Positions 1-8,006 of a stretch of 64,000 nucleotides of DNA are shown piece after piece (positions within the stretch are counted from its first letter, which is position 1; each line of letters starts with the position of its first letter). Under the pieces are notes generated by a model that was given only the letters and a program-made list of their open reading frames with translations, did not search any database and was not told the DNA's origin. The DNA is from Achromobacter insolitus (GTDB taxonomy: Bacteria; Pseudomonadota; Gammaproteobacteria; Burkholderiales; Burkholderiaceae_B): contig NZ_NJIF01000016.1 of NCBI RefSeq assembly GCF_002209555.1, positions 1 to 64,000 of the forward strand, in the 5' to 3' direction. Made by a program: the position numbers and the translations under genes.

Positions 1-3000
1 GACGGCTTCTACGAGCAGAAGCTCGTGTCCGACCAGATCCTGGCCACCACCGGCCAGCGCTTCCTCGACACGTACAGCGACAACGACAGCCAGTACAAGG
101 CCCTGCTTGCCGCTGGCGCGCAGTTCGCCCGCGGCCACGGCATCCAGCTCGGCGTCGCGCTGACCGAGGCGCAACAGCGCCAGCTCACCACCGATCTGGT
201 CTGGCTGGTCGAACAGACCGTCACGCTGCCAGACGGCACGACAGAGTCCGTGCTGGTCCCGCAGGTCTACCTGCTGGTGCGCGAAGGCGACCTGCAGGGC
301 GACGGCACCCTCATGGCCGGACGCAACGTCAAGCTGGAGGCCGAAGGCGACATCGTCAACAGCGGCACCATCGGCACCATCGGCGCGCGCGCAGCCACCG
401 TCATGACCGCGGGCAACATCGTTAACCAGCGCGGCGGCCTGATCCAGGGCGCTACGGTCGACCTCGCCGCGCGCGAGGACCTGACCAACCTGGTATCGCT
501 GATCAAGGGCGACGCCGTCACCCTGAAGGCGGGGAGCGATATCGCGCTGACGTCCACCGCGGCGTCCGAGAACTTTGGCAGCACCTGGGGCTCGCACGTG
601 AGCGGCGTGTCCCGCGTCGACGCCGGTAACCTCAACCTGCATGCCGGGCGCGACATCGCCCTGATCGCGGCGCAAGTCTCGGTCAAGGACGACGCGCGTC
701 TGCAGGCCGGCCGCGACATCGCGTTGGAAACCCTGACTGAAAGCCATGGTGAATCCCTGGTCCTGAACGCCAGGAATCGTCACCGCCTGAGCACCAGCTC
801 TGAGGTCGGCTCGACCATCGCGGCGGGCGGCAACCTCACGCTGGTCGCGGGCCAGGACGTCAACGCGCGCGCGGCCGAAGTCACCGCCGGCAAGCAGCTG
901 GCGGTGGGCGCGGGGCGCGACATCCACCTGGCCGCCGGTGCAGAAACCGGCTCGGCCTACGACGAGGTCCGCTACAAGACCAAGCGCTTCCTCTCGTCCA
1001 AGACCACGCACACCATCACCTCCAGCGACTGGGAACAGGCCAAGGCCTCGACCTTCACGGGCGATACGGCCGTGCTGATGGCCGGGCGCGACCTGAACGT
1101 GGCGGGGTCGAATGTCGGCGCGCAGAAGGACCTGGTCCTGTCCGCCGAACGCGACGTGAACCTCCTGCCCGGCCAGAACACCGAGGACCGCTACGACTAC
1201 AAGATGGTCAAGAAGTCCGGCTTCGGCGCAATGGGCGGCTTCAGTTATGGCACCCGCAAGCAGACCGACTGGATCGATGGCGAGAAAGTCTTCAACACCG
1301 CCAGCACCGTCGGCAGCGTCGAAGGCGATGCGCTCATCAAGGCCGGCAAAGCGCTGGATATTACCGGCAGCAATGTCCTCGCGCGCCAGGGCGACATCAC
1401 GCTGATCGGCCAGGAGGTGAACATCGGCGCGGCGCTCGATACCACGCGGGAGAAGGAATTCCATGAGATCAAGCAGACGGGGCTGACGCTTACCGCCAGC
1501 AACCCCATCGTGAGTGCCGTGCAGACCGGCATACGCATGGCAGAAGCCGCGGGCAAGACGGACAACACCGTCATGAAGGGCCTGGCCGGGGCAACCGCCG
1601 GCGTCGCTGCCGTCAACGCCTACGACGCGGTGCGCGCCTCCGCCAAGGCGGCCGAGGCCGCCGAACTCGCCAAGGCCGGATCGAGCAGCAAGATCGATCA
1701 AGTGGGCGGCGTCAGCATCAAGCTCAGCCTGGGTACCAGCAAGAATTCCAGCACCACGGATCGCAGTTCGTCCAGCGCCCATGGTTCGACGATCACCGCG
1801 GGCAGGGACCTGACCATTGTTGCCCAAGGCGCGGGCAAGGACTCCGACATCGCCGTCACCGGTTCCACCTTGTCGGCCGGCGACAAGGTGGCGCTCAAGG
1901 CCGAAGGCGATGTCATCCTGCAGGCCGCGCGCAACGCCTTCGAGCAGCAGACCGACAGCAAGAGCAGCAGCGCCAGCATCGGCATCGGCTACTCCACGGG
2001 CGGCAAGCAGAATGGCTTCACGCTGGAGCTGGGCGCGTCGCTGGGCCGGGGCAAGGCCAACGGCAAGGACGAAAGCTGGACCAACAGCCTCATCACCGCG
2101 GGCAACGTGCTGGCCATCCAATCCGGCGGGGACACCACCCTCAAAGGTGCGACGGGCGAGGCGGAACGCATCATCGCATCCGTCGGCGGCAACCTGCTGC
2201 TGGAGAGTTTGCAGGACAGCAGCAAGTACGACTCCAAGAACCAGAGCGCAGGCTTCGGGCTGAGTCTATGCATCCCGCCGTACTGCCAGGGCGCCAGCAG
2301 CTTCTCGGCCAACGCCAGCGCCGGCAAGATGCAAAGCGACTTCAAGTCCGTCATGGAACAGACGGGCTTGCGGGCAGGCGACGGCGGCTTCCAGATCGAC
2401 GTCAAGAACGAGACCAAGCTCGCCGGCAGCGTCATCGCCAGCAGCGACCGGGCCGTGGCGCAAGGGCTGAACACGCTCGACACCGGCACGCTGATCACCG
2501 AGGACATCAAGAACCGCGCCAAATACAGCGGCGGCCAGGTGTCCATCGGCGGGGGCTTCGGCTTCGGAGGCGGCAAGGGTGCAGACGCAGGCCTGGGCAC
2601 GACCAAAGGCGGCCAGGTGGCGGGCGGCGCCAGCAAGGAGCATGGCTCGTCCGTCGCCACTGGCAGCGGCGGCTTCGGCATGGGCACGCCCATCGTCGTG
2701 GGCGCCAAGGGCAGCAGCAGCTCGACCACACAAAGCGCCATCAGCGGCGGCACGGTCGTAATCCGCGACGAGGAGGCGCAGCAGGATCTGACGGGGATGA
2801 CGGCGGCGGAAACGATCGTGGCGTTGAACCGGGATACCTCGGACACCTTGAATGCGCTGAAGCCGATTTTTGATAAGGAGAAGATCGAGGCGGGGTTTGA
2901 GATTGCGTCGGAGGCGCAACGGCAGGCGGGGCAGTTTTTAGAAAATCGGGCGAAGGAAGCGAAGGCGCTTTCTGATGAGCTGGCCACTGAGTTGAAGAAG

Positions 3001-4290
3001 CCAGGTGGCGGGGACCCTGCGCGTATCGCCCAGCTGACTGATGATCTGGGTGATGCGGCTAAGTGGGAACCTGGTGGTCAATACCGTTTGATCGCCACTG
3101 CGATCCTGGGCGGCGCGACTGGCAACGTTACTGGGGCTGTATCTGACGTCGCGAAAGCCGGCGCGGTCAACTATCTCCAGGGTTTAACCGCGAAACAAAT
3201 CAAGCTGTACTCGGATGCGCTGGGTGACGGTGCAGACGCGCAAGCCGCGCGTGCTGCGTTGCACACACTGGTGGGCTGCGCAGCAGGATCGGCGCGCGGT
3301 GATGGGTGCGGGGCTTCGGCGCTAGGCGCCGGAGCTGCCTCGGTGGTCAACGTCTTGTTGGACGCCACCAGCGACAAGTCCGGCTCGGCCTTGTCGCCTG
3401 AAGCCAAGGAGGCGCGTAGCAATCTGGTGTCCTCGTTGTTGGCTGGCGTGGCGGGCGGCCTGGGCGCTGACGCGAGCGCCGTGGTCAACAGCGGCAGGTC
3501 GGAGACCGAGAACAACGCGGTCGGGACCTTACTCAAGCGCGGTGGCATGGCGGCGGTAGGCGCATGCTTCCGTTCGCCTGCCTGCGAAGAGAAGGTGATC
3601 GGGCCAATTGCGTTCGCAGCGATCACTGCGGTGACAGCGGACCTGATGGCTAAGACGCCCGGTTTGTCGGAGGACCAAGCGCTGTTACTAACGGTCGTTC
3701 AGTACATCGCGACCGGCGGCGAACCCCAGAGTATTCCAGGGAAACCAGGAGAGCCGGTGCCACCGGTAGGTGTGCCTCCGGGTGGTGGTGTGGGTACGGC
3801 GCCGGACACGCAGTTGCCTGGTAAGTCGGGGGATGTGCCTGAGATTGGTGGGGTGCCGGGGCAGGAGAACAAGGGGCCGTCGGGGGGGACAACCATTGTT
3901 ACCCCGACGCCCAACGCTGCTGAGGCAACAGTAATATTCCAGCACGGGGCTGGCCAGCGAACTGGCCGACCCTATGTTTCATCAGGCGCAGAAGTAACAC
4001 CGGAAATTGTTGAGGCAGCCTTACGGGGTGACCCGGCCTTCGGAGTGCAGGGAGCTGTTTCTTTGCCCGCTATCCAGCGCTATGTGGATCGTCTGCTAGC
4101 CGGGGAAACGCCGCCGCCTATTAGGATGGATGGGGATTTGATCGTCGATGGAAATCATCGGTACATCGCGGCACGAATATTGGGGCGCTACGTTGAAGTG
4201 ACTCAATGGACGTCGCCGGGGTCATTGCAGAGTAAACGAAGTTCTATCTCGAATATATCAATCGATCTGGCGGATTGGGGAAACCATTGA
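1..4290 (+). CDS. CdiA/FhaB-like two-partner-secretion exoprotein with C-terminal ParB-like toxin (5' end outside window)
   Basis: This is the C-terminal part of a very large haemagglutinin-type exoprotein. It is open from the first base, so the start and signal region lie upstream. Codons 1-900 carry repeated short motifs of the type AGRDI, AGGNL and GSDIAL, typical of haemagglutinin beta-helix repeats. A conserved pre-toxin region starts near codon 926 and ends in an ETENN motif (3502-3516), a variant of the VENN boundary of CdiA proteins. A Pro/Gly-rich linker (about 3730-3890) leads to a C-terminal domain of about 120 residues containing DGNHRYIAARI (from 4147), which resembles ParB/Srx-type nuclease motifs. 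The exporter gene (cdiB/fhaC type) is not in the window. The toxin activity is inferred from the motif only. Confidence 0.88.
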   Translation, partial: DGFYEQKLVSDQILATTGQRFLDTYSDNDSQYKALLAAGAQFARGHGIQLGVALTEAQQRQLTTDLVWLVEQTVTLPDGTTESVLVPQVYLLVREGDLQGDGTLMAGRNVKLEAEGDIVNSGTIGTIGARAATVMTAGNIVNQRGGLIQGATVDLAAREDLTNLVSLIKGDAVTLKAGSDIALTSTAASENFGSTWGSHVSGVSRVDAGNLNLHAGRDIALIAAQVSVKDDARLQAGRDIALETLTESHGESLVLNARNRHRLSTSSEVGSTIAAGGNLTLVAGQDVNARAAEVTAGKQLAVGAGRDIHLAAGAETGSAYDEVRYKTKRFLSSKTTHTITSSDWEQAKASTFTGDTAVLMAGRDLNVAGSNVGAQKDLVLSAERDVNLLPGQNTEDRYDYKMVKKSGFGAMGGFSYGTRKQTDWIDGEKVFNTASTVGSVEGDALIKAGKALDITGSNVLARQGDITLIGQEVNIGAALDTTREKEFHEIKQTGLTLTASNPIVSAVQTGIRMAEAAGKTDNTVMKGLAGATAGVAAVNAYDAVRASAKAAEAAELAKAGSSSKIDQVGGVSIKLSLGTSKNSSTTDRSSSSAHGSTITAGRDLTIVAQGAGKDSDIAVTGSTLSAGDKVALKAEGDVILQAARNAFEQQTDSKSSSASIGIGYSTGGKQNGFTLELGASLGRGKANGKDESWTNSLITAGNVLAIQSGGDTTLKGATGEAERIIASVGGNLLLESLQDSSKYDSKNQSAGFGLSLCIPPYCQGASSFSANASAGKMQSDFKSVMEQTGLRAGDGGFQIDVKNETKLAGSVIASSDRAVAQGLNTLDTGTLITEDIKNRAKYSGGQVSIGGGFGFGGGKGADAGLGTTKGGQVAGGASKEHGSSVATGSGGFGMGTPIVVGAKGSSSSTTQSAISGGTVVIRDEEAQQDLTGMTAAETIVALNRDTSDTLNALKPIFDKEKIEAGFEIASEAQRQAGQFLENRAKEAKALSDELATELKKPGGGDPARIAQLTDDLGDAAKWEPGGQYRLIATAILGGATGNVTGAVSDVAKAGAVNYLQGLTAKQIKLYSDALGDGADAQAARAALHTLVGCAAGSARGDGCGASALGAGAASVVNVLLDATSDKSGSALSPEAKEARSNLVSSLLAGVAGGLGADASAVVNSGRSETENNAVGTLLKRGGMAAVGACFRSPACEEKVIGPIAFAAITAVTADLMAKTPGLSEDQALLLTVVQYIATGGEPQSIPGKPGEPVPPVGVPPGGGVGTAPDTQLPGKSGDVPEIGGVPGQENKGPSGGTTIVTPTPNAAEATVIFQHGAGQRTGRPYVSSGAEVTPEIVEAALRGDPAFGVQGAVSLPAIQRYVDRLLAGETPPPIRMDGDLIVDGNHRYIAARILGRYVEVTQWTSPGSLQSKRSSISNISIDLADWGNH
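2775..2912 (+). repeat. Direct repeat copy 1, in the pre-toxin region of the CdiA-like gene
   Basis: This 138-bp stretch encodes the start of the pre-toxin region (AQQDLTGMTAAETI and following). It recurs at 4833-4970 with two mismatches by eye and in the same codon register. Similarity continues more weakly after the repeat at the protein level. Confidence 0.9.
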
Positions 4291-4766
4291 TTACTCTTAA
4301 ATATCAAACAGGCGAATCATTTACAGTTCATTTGAATAGCTTGGTTGGAGCGAATTTTCGTGACGTAAACTTTCATCGGATAATTTTCGATGGAATGGAT
4401 CTGCGAGGTGCTGATTTTTCTCGGGCAAACTTGAGGAACGTTGGTTTTGTTGAGGCGGAAATTTCTGATGTGAAAATGCAAAATGCTTTTCTTGTCAATT
4501 CCTACTTCATGGGTGCGAAAATGCACTTCGCCAAATTGACTGGTGCAACATTGGTTGGTGCGGACTTCACGGGAGCGGATTTGACAGGAGCCATATTTTT
4601 TAATGCCAACGCACAGTTTTCATGTTTTCAAAAAGCGAAACTAACCGGTGCTGATATGCGGGTTGAGAATGCTGAGCGAGCTCTGTGGGCAGGTTCAATC
4701 TATGACGAAAAGACACTATGGCCAATGGGCTTTGATCCTGAAAAATTTGGCGCCATAAGAAATTGA
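4287..4766 (+). CDS. Pentapeptide-repeat protein, probable immunity protein for the ParB-like toxin
   Basis: The product is about 159 residues. It has a run of A(D/N)LXX/F-type pentapeptide units (LRGADFSRANLRN, AKLTGATLVGADFTGADLTGA), which predict a right-handed beta-helix. The chosen start is a TTG that overlaps the toxin stop as TTGA, with GGGGAAA just upstream; an in-frame TTG at 4275 is an alternative. Tight coupling to the toxin and its position right after a CdiA-CT argue for an immunity role, which is inference. The gene is much AT-richer than its neighbours, a sign of recent acquisition together with the toxin tail. Confidence 0.75.
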   Translation: MITLKYQTGESFTVHLNSLVGANFRDVNFHRIIFDGMDLRGADFSRANLRNVGFVEAEISDVKMQNAFLVNSYFMGAKMHFAKLTGATLVGADFTGADLTGAIFFNANAQFSCFQKAKLTGADMRVENAERALWAGSIYDEKTLWPMGFDPEKFGAIRN

Positions 4767-4773
4767 AAGATAA

Positions 4774-5559
4774 GCAGAAAAAGGTGTCAAAAATATAATT
4801 AAGGAAAATGTCCGACTGCCTTTTCCAGAGGCGGCGCAGCAGGATCTGACGGGAATGACGGCGGCGGAAACGATCGCGGCGTTGAACCGGGATACCTCGG
4901 ACACCTTGAATGCGCTGAAGCCGATTTTTGATAAGGAGAAGATCGAGGCGGGGTTTGAGATTGCGTCGGAGTTCCAACGTCAGACGGGGCAGTTCCTGAC
5001 GAATCGGGCCAAAGAGCGCGATACCCTCATTGCGCGCTCAAAGGACGCCAGTTTGTCGGCCTCCGAACGCGCTGAGGCTGCGGCTGCCGCAAAAAATTTG
5101 GATGATGAGTGGGGGCCGTCGGGTTCATATCGTCGGATCTTGGCAGCTATCTCTGCCGGTGCGAGTGGCAATGTCACCGGGACGGTAAGTTCCTTCGCTC
5201 AGTCAGCCGCTGTCAACTATTTGCAAGGCTTGGCTGCTTCGGAGGTAAAGCGGCTTGCCGACTCAATGGGCTCAAGCCCTGGAGCAGATGTTGCGAGAGC
5301 GGCGCTCCACAGCATCGTGGGGTGCGCCGGGGCTGTTGCGAGCAGTGGTAGTTGCTCAGCCGGTGCTCTAGGGGCGGGGGCGAGCTCTGTGCTTGCAAAG
5401 CTGATAGCAGTGGCAGCAGGCGATGACCTATCCACTGAGGAACGGGAAGCCCGAGGTGATTTGATTGCCAGCATTGTGGCCGGCATTTCGGAGATTGCCT
5501 CCGTAAATACTAGTGTTAGCACGATCGCTGCTGTTACGGAACTGACTTCAAGCAGCTAG
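4774..5559 (+). pseudogene. Orphan CdiA-CT fragment (pre-toxin region without its own start)
   Basis: The frame is open from 4774. The first ATG (4855) lies inside the repeat and has no convincing ribosome site. From 4833 the product matches the pre-toxin region of the gene at 1-4290 (AQQDLTGMTAAETIAALN, then YLQGLAA, ARAALHSIVGCAG, LGAGASSVL). It ends abruptly in TELTSSS where a VENN-type boundary would be expected. This is the usual form of an orphan toxin tail kept downstream of an intact cdiA. It is probably silent unless recombined onto the main gene. Confidence 0.8.
4833..4970 (+). repeat. Direct repeat copy 2, at the head of the orphan toxin module
   Basis: Copy of 2775-2912 with two base differences by eye (ggggatg/gggaatg and atcgtggcg/atcgcggcg). 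Both copies are read in the same codon phase. Recombination between them would therefore join the long exoprotein in frame to the orphan tail and delete the ParB-like toxin and pentapeptide genes. Confidence 0.9.
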
Positions 5560-5756
5560 CCGGCGTTGAGAGTATGCCAGTAGCTAAAATTGTCCCAGGA
5601 AAGGGAACGATATACACAGTTAAAACTGAAAGCGGGTCTAAGATAACGCTTAGGGATTTTTCCGCATCGTCCCAACAGACAGGTGCCAACTGGACTATAG
5701 ATGTTATGGATAAGGCAATTAATGGTGGTCGAATAGTGGAGATTAAGTTTAAGTGA
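5541..5756 (+). pseudogene. Frame-broken C-terminal end of a second CdiA-type toxin
   Basis: In a different frame from the orphan pre-toxin fragment, this stretch encodes about 70 residues ending in TLRDFSASSQQTGANWTID and EIKFK. From memory, this resembles the extreme C-terminus of polymorphic toxins found in haemagglutinin-like proteins. The first ATG is at 5574, but frame continuity upstream to about 5541 suggests this is the end of a larger protein. The part between the pre-toxin region and this tail appears deleted and frameshifted, so no complete toxin remains. Confidence 0.6.
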
Positions 5757-6102
5757 TTGATTATATTTTTAAGGCCGTGCTGAAGAGTGCGTTTGGGCTT
5801 TCAATGGGTGCCATATGGCAACATATGACGATTGAATTGTCTGGTGTGCCTATCGATCATAAAGAGAGAGTTGATATTTTTTTTCTCTTGTAGAACGGCT
5901 GATGTCGAAAGGGCATTTGAAATTGGCACGTGATGGGGTTTACCTCGTAGGTAATGTCCAGGATCAGTTGAATGTTCTTAAGGCTGCGTGGCCAGATAGT
6001 CCTGGAGAGGACGATCTGGATGGGTTCGGTCTTTGGTTTTTGACCGAAGCTCCTGCCGGAGTGGTATGGATAGATTCTGAGGGGAAAGAGTACTGGGCAT
6101 AG
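5753..6102 (+). pseudogene. DUF596-like immunity protein gene, frameshifted in a T8 tract
   Basis: A GTG at 5753 overlaps the stop of the toxin remnant and opens a 46-codon frame (VIDYIFKAVLKSAFGLSMGA onward) that stops at 5891-5893. The adjacent frame continues as LVERLMSKGHLKLARDGVYL and ends at 6102 with AGVVWIDSEGKEYWA. The break lies at a run of eight T (5877-5884). One extra T would fuse both halves into a protein of about 116 residues. Layout and the WFL...AGVVWI pattern resemble DUF596 proteins, which sit beside polymorphic toxins; the family call is from memory. A free-standing ATG at 5902 could give a 66-residue C-terminal product. Confidence 0.6.
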
Positions 6103-6608
6103 TTGTCAAATGGCAATGGGGCTGGATGTTAGGGGCGGAAGATGGATTCCCGATACGGGACTTCCGGTTGAGTGAGCACTTTGTCCCGCAATGCTCCAAT
6201 GGCACGGGGAGCAGGTCATATTCGACACTCCATTCAGCCAGGAAACCCACTTGGCTCAGAAGAGTATTGTGCGAGCTTGGAACATGACCTGCAGCGGCAG
6301 TTGGTTGCCCGACGGCGCGGGCGGCCAATGAAAATTGCAGTCTGACACCTTTATTTGTGATCAATACACCACAAGGGAACTTTACTTTGCGAGACTTTTC
6401 CGCTTCATCGAGCCAACCCGCGGCATCCGACTCGGAATCTCCAACACATCATTTCATCCCCGGTAATTCGGTCCGATAAACACTGGACAACCAAATTCCG
6501 CATCTCCCCATTGCTACGATTCAAGATTCCCTCATTCCCCGGATCGAATACATAAGGCTCTCAAAAAAATGAAGCCGTCGGCCTGCATGTGCCAGCGATC
6601 CGTGCTCA
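6103..6608 (+). other. 506-bp stretch without an intact gene; decayed end of the toxin locus
   Basis: No reading frame here looks like a complete gene. The stretch is AT-richer than the flanking genome. It contains the toxin-tail remnant described at 6339-6479 and nothing else that I can identify. It probably marks the downstream boundary of the CDI toxin array before ordinary chromosomal genes resume. Confidence 0.6.
6339..6479 (+). pseudogene. Third, degraded CDI toxin C-terminal remnant
   Basis: One frame reads NTPQGNFTLRDFSASSSQP before drifting into unrelated sequence and stopping at 6477. TLRDFSASS is identical to the tail of the second toxin remnant (near 5650-5680), and the DNA is related but clearly diverged. 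The piece has no plausible start and no companion immunity frame, so I read it as the leftover of an older toxin module. Confidence 0.5.
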
Positions 6609-7316
6609 GTGCACAGGGTATTTTTGTCGTTGCGGAGAGTCATGCGGTTTCTTGAAAAAATACCCTATGCACTGAAGCGCTTGCTGTTTCGCATTTCCCC
6701 GGCGCTTGCCAAGACGCTTGGGGTGGACTTCCGTCTGCGGGCCTTCAGCCGGATGTTCCTGGAGCAAGAGATATTCGGGTATATCAACCAGCAGTTCCGG
6801 CGCGGGGCCGGGACTCCGGCGGCAAGGTGCCTCTTCATTGGGCTGGATAAGCACAACTGGCATTACGACCGGTTGTTGGATCTGGACTTCTATTCAATGG
6901 ATCTGAATCCGCGCAACGCGATCTACGGCCAAGCGAACCGGCACGTGGTGGGGTCGGCGACCGAATTGTCCGCCTACTATCCTCCCCGTAGTTTCGATGT
7001 GGTGGTGGCCAACGGGCTTATCGGTTTCGGGTTGGATACCGAGGAGGCGTTCGATCGATTGATGTTCGAATGCCATCGTGTCCTGACGGACGACGGTTTG
7101 CTGGTGCTGGGCTATAACGACAAACCGGATCGCTTGAGCTTCAGGGTTGAGCAGGCTGCGGGCTTTCAAGCCTTCAAGACATATGAGCCCGGCATACCGG
7201 GGATGACCGGCGCGCGCCACGTGGTGGCGGACAAGTTCCAGCATTGTTATGTCTTCTTGCGGCCCAGGCGCCTGGGATATGCGGTGGACGCCGTAGGCCT
7301 GGCACGCGCTGCTTGA
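6609..7316 (+). CDS. Class I SAM-dependent methyltransferase
   Basis: The product is 235 residues from GTG 6609, or 224 from ATG 6642 (MRFLEKIPYALKRLL); the shorter form is at least as likely because GGAGAG sits close before it. The mid-region CLFIGLDKHNW...DLDFYSMDLNP fits the SAM-binding beta1 and acidic beta2 positions. SFDVVVANGLIGFGLD and VLTDDGLLVLGYN are typical of type-11 methyltransferases. The basic, hydrophobic N-terminus may lie at the membrane. The substrate is unknown and the gene stands alone beside the toxin remnants. Confidence 0.7.
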   Translation: MHRVFLSLRRVMRFLEKIPYALKRLLFRISPALAKTLGVDFRLRAFSRMFLEQEIFGYINQQFRRGAGTPAARCLFIGLDKHNWHYDRLLDLDFYSMDLNPRNAIYGQANRHVVGSATELSAYYPPRSFDVVVANGLIGFGLDTEEAFDRLMFECHRVLTDDGLLVLGYNDKPDRLSFRVEQAAGFQAFKTYEPGIPGMTGARHVVADKFQHCYVFLRPRRLGYAVDAVGLARAA

Positions 7317-7424
7317 GAAAATGGCTTACCTGGCGCTGTAGAAGCGCCCGGGCATGGCCGCCCTTGGATCGCCATGTACATGTGGGGCAAACCAGCGCTT
7401 CCATGCCGCCCCAGGCACTGTTTC

Positions 7425-7898
7425 TCACCCCTCCAGGCTGCCCAGGTCCGGCGGTCGGTTCTCGATAATGGCTTCCATGCTGAAGAACCCCGTCACCGTG
7501 GACAGTTCGAAATCGGTGATCAGCTTCTGGTAGAAGCGGTCGTAGCCGGCCATGCCGCGGCAGACTACCTTGATGAGGTAGTCCCAATCTCCGCCTATGC
7601 GGTAGAACTCCGTCACTTCTGGCAGGCGCTCCACATGCTGGCGAAAGCCGTCGGCCCAGGCCTTGGCATGGTGGCTGGTGCGGATCATGACGAACACGGT
7701 CAGGTCCAGTCCCAGTTCGACCAGATTGACCTCGGCCCGCGTGCCGCGAATGATGCCGCAGGCGTTCAGGCGCTGCAGCCTGCGCCAGCAGGCGTTCTGC
7801 GACAGGCCGACGCGATCGGCCAGCTCACGTTGCGACAGCGCGCCGTCCTTTTGCAGGCAGGAGATAATATTCAGATCAAATTTGTCTATTTTTTCCAT
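7425..7898 (-). CDS. Lrp/AsnC-family transcriptional regulator
   Basis: The product is 157 residues. The N-terminal winged HTH reads DLNIISCLQKDGALSQRELADRVGLSQNACWRRLQRL, and the C-terminal RAM/ligand domain contains GGDWDYLIKVV. Length and layout are standard for the family. The start (ATG, complement of 7896-7898) was chosen because the HTH begins right after it; longer in-frame extensions run across the opposite gene. It is divergent from the aminotransferase at 8007 with a 108-bp shared control region, so it probably regulates that gene, possibly in response to an amino acid. Confidence 0.88.
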   Translation of the reverse strand: MEKIDKFDLNIISCLQKDGALSQRELADRVGLSQNACWRRLQRLNACGIIRGTRAEVNLVELGLDLTVFVMIRTSHHAKAWADGFRQHVERLPEVTEFYRIGGDWDYLIKVVCRGMAGYDRFYQKLITDFELSTVTGFFSMEAIIENRPPDLGSLEG

Positions 7899-7974
7899 TT
7901 CAAAGATCAAATGACCCAATTTTGAAGGTTTTTGGCAAAATTTAGGTGAGGTTTTAAATTTCCTTCCATCGTAT

Positions 7975-8000
7975 GATATTCCGCTGTACCTAGGAATATC
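7975..8000. promoter_or_regulatory. Perfect 8-bp inverted repeat before the aminotransferase start
   Basis: GATATTCC and GGAATATC are separated by 10 bases, ending six bases before the ATG at 8007. The arms are 18 bp apart centre to centre, close to two helical turns. It is a candidate site for the divergent Lrp-type regulator. The aminotransferase start has no obvious Shine-Dalgarno sequence, so the repeat also lies where ribosomes would bind. Confidence 0.5.
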
Positions 8001-8006
8001 CCTGAC

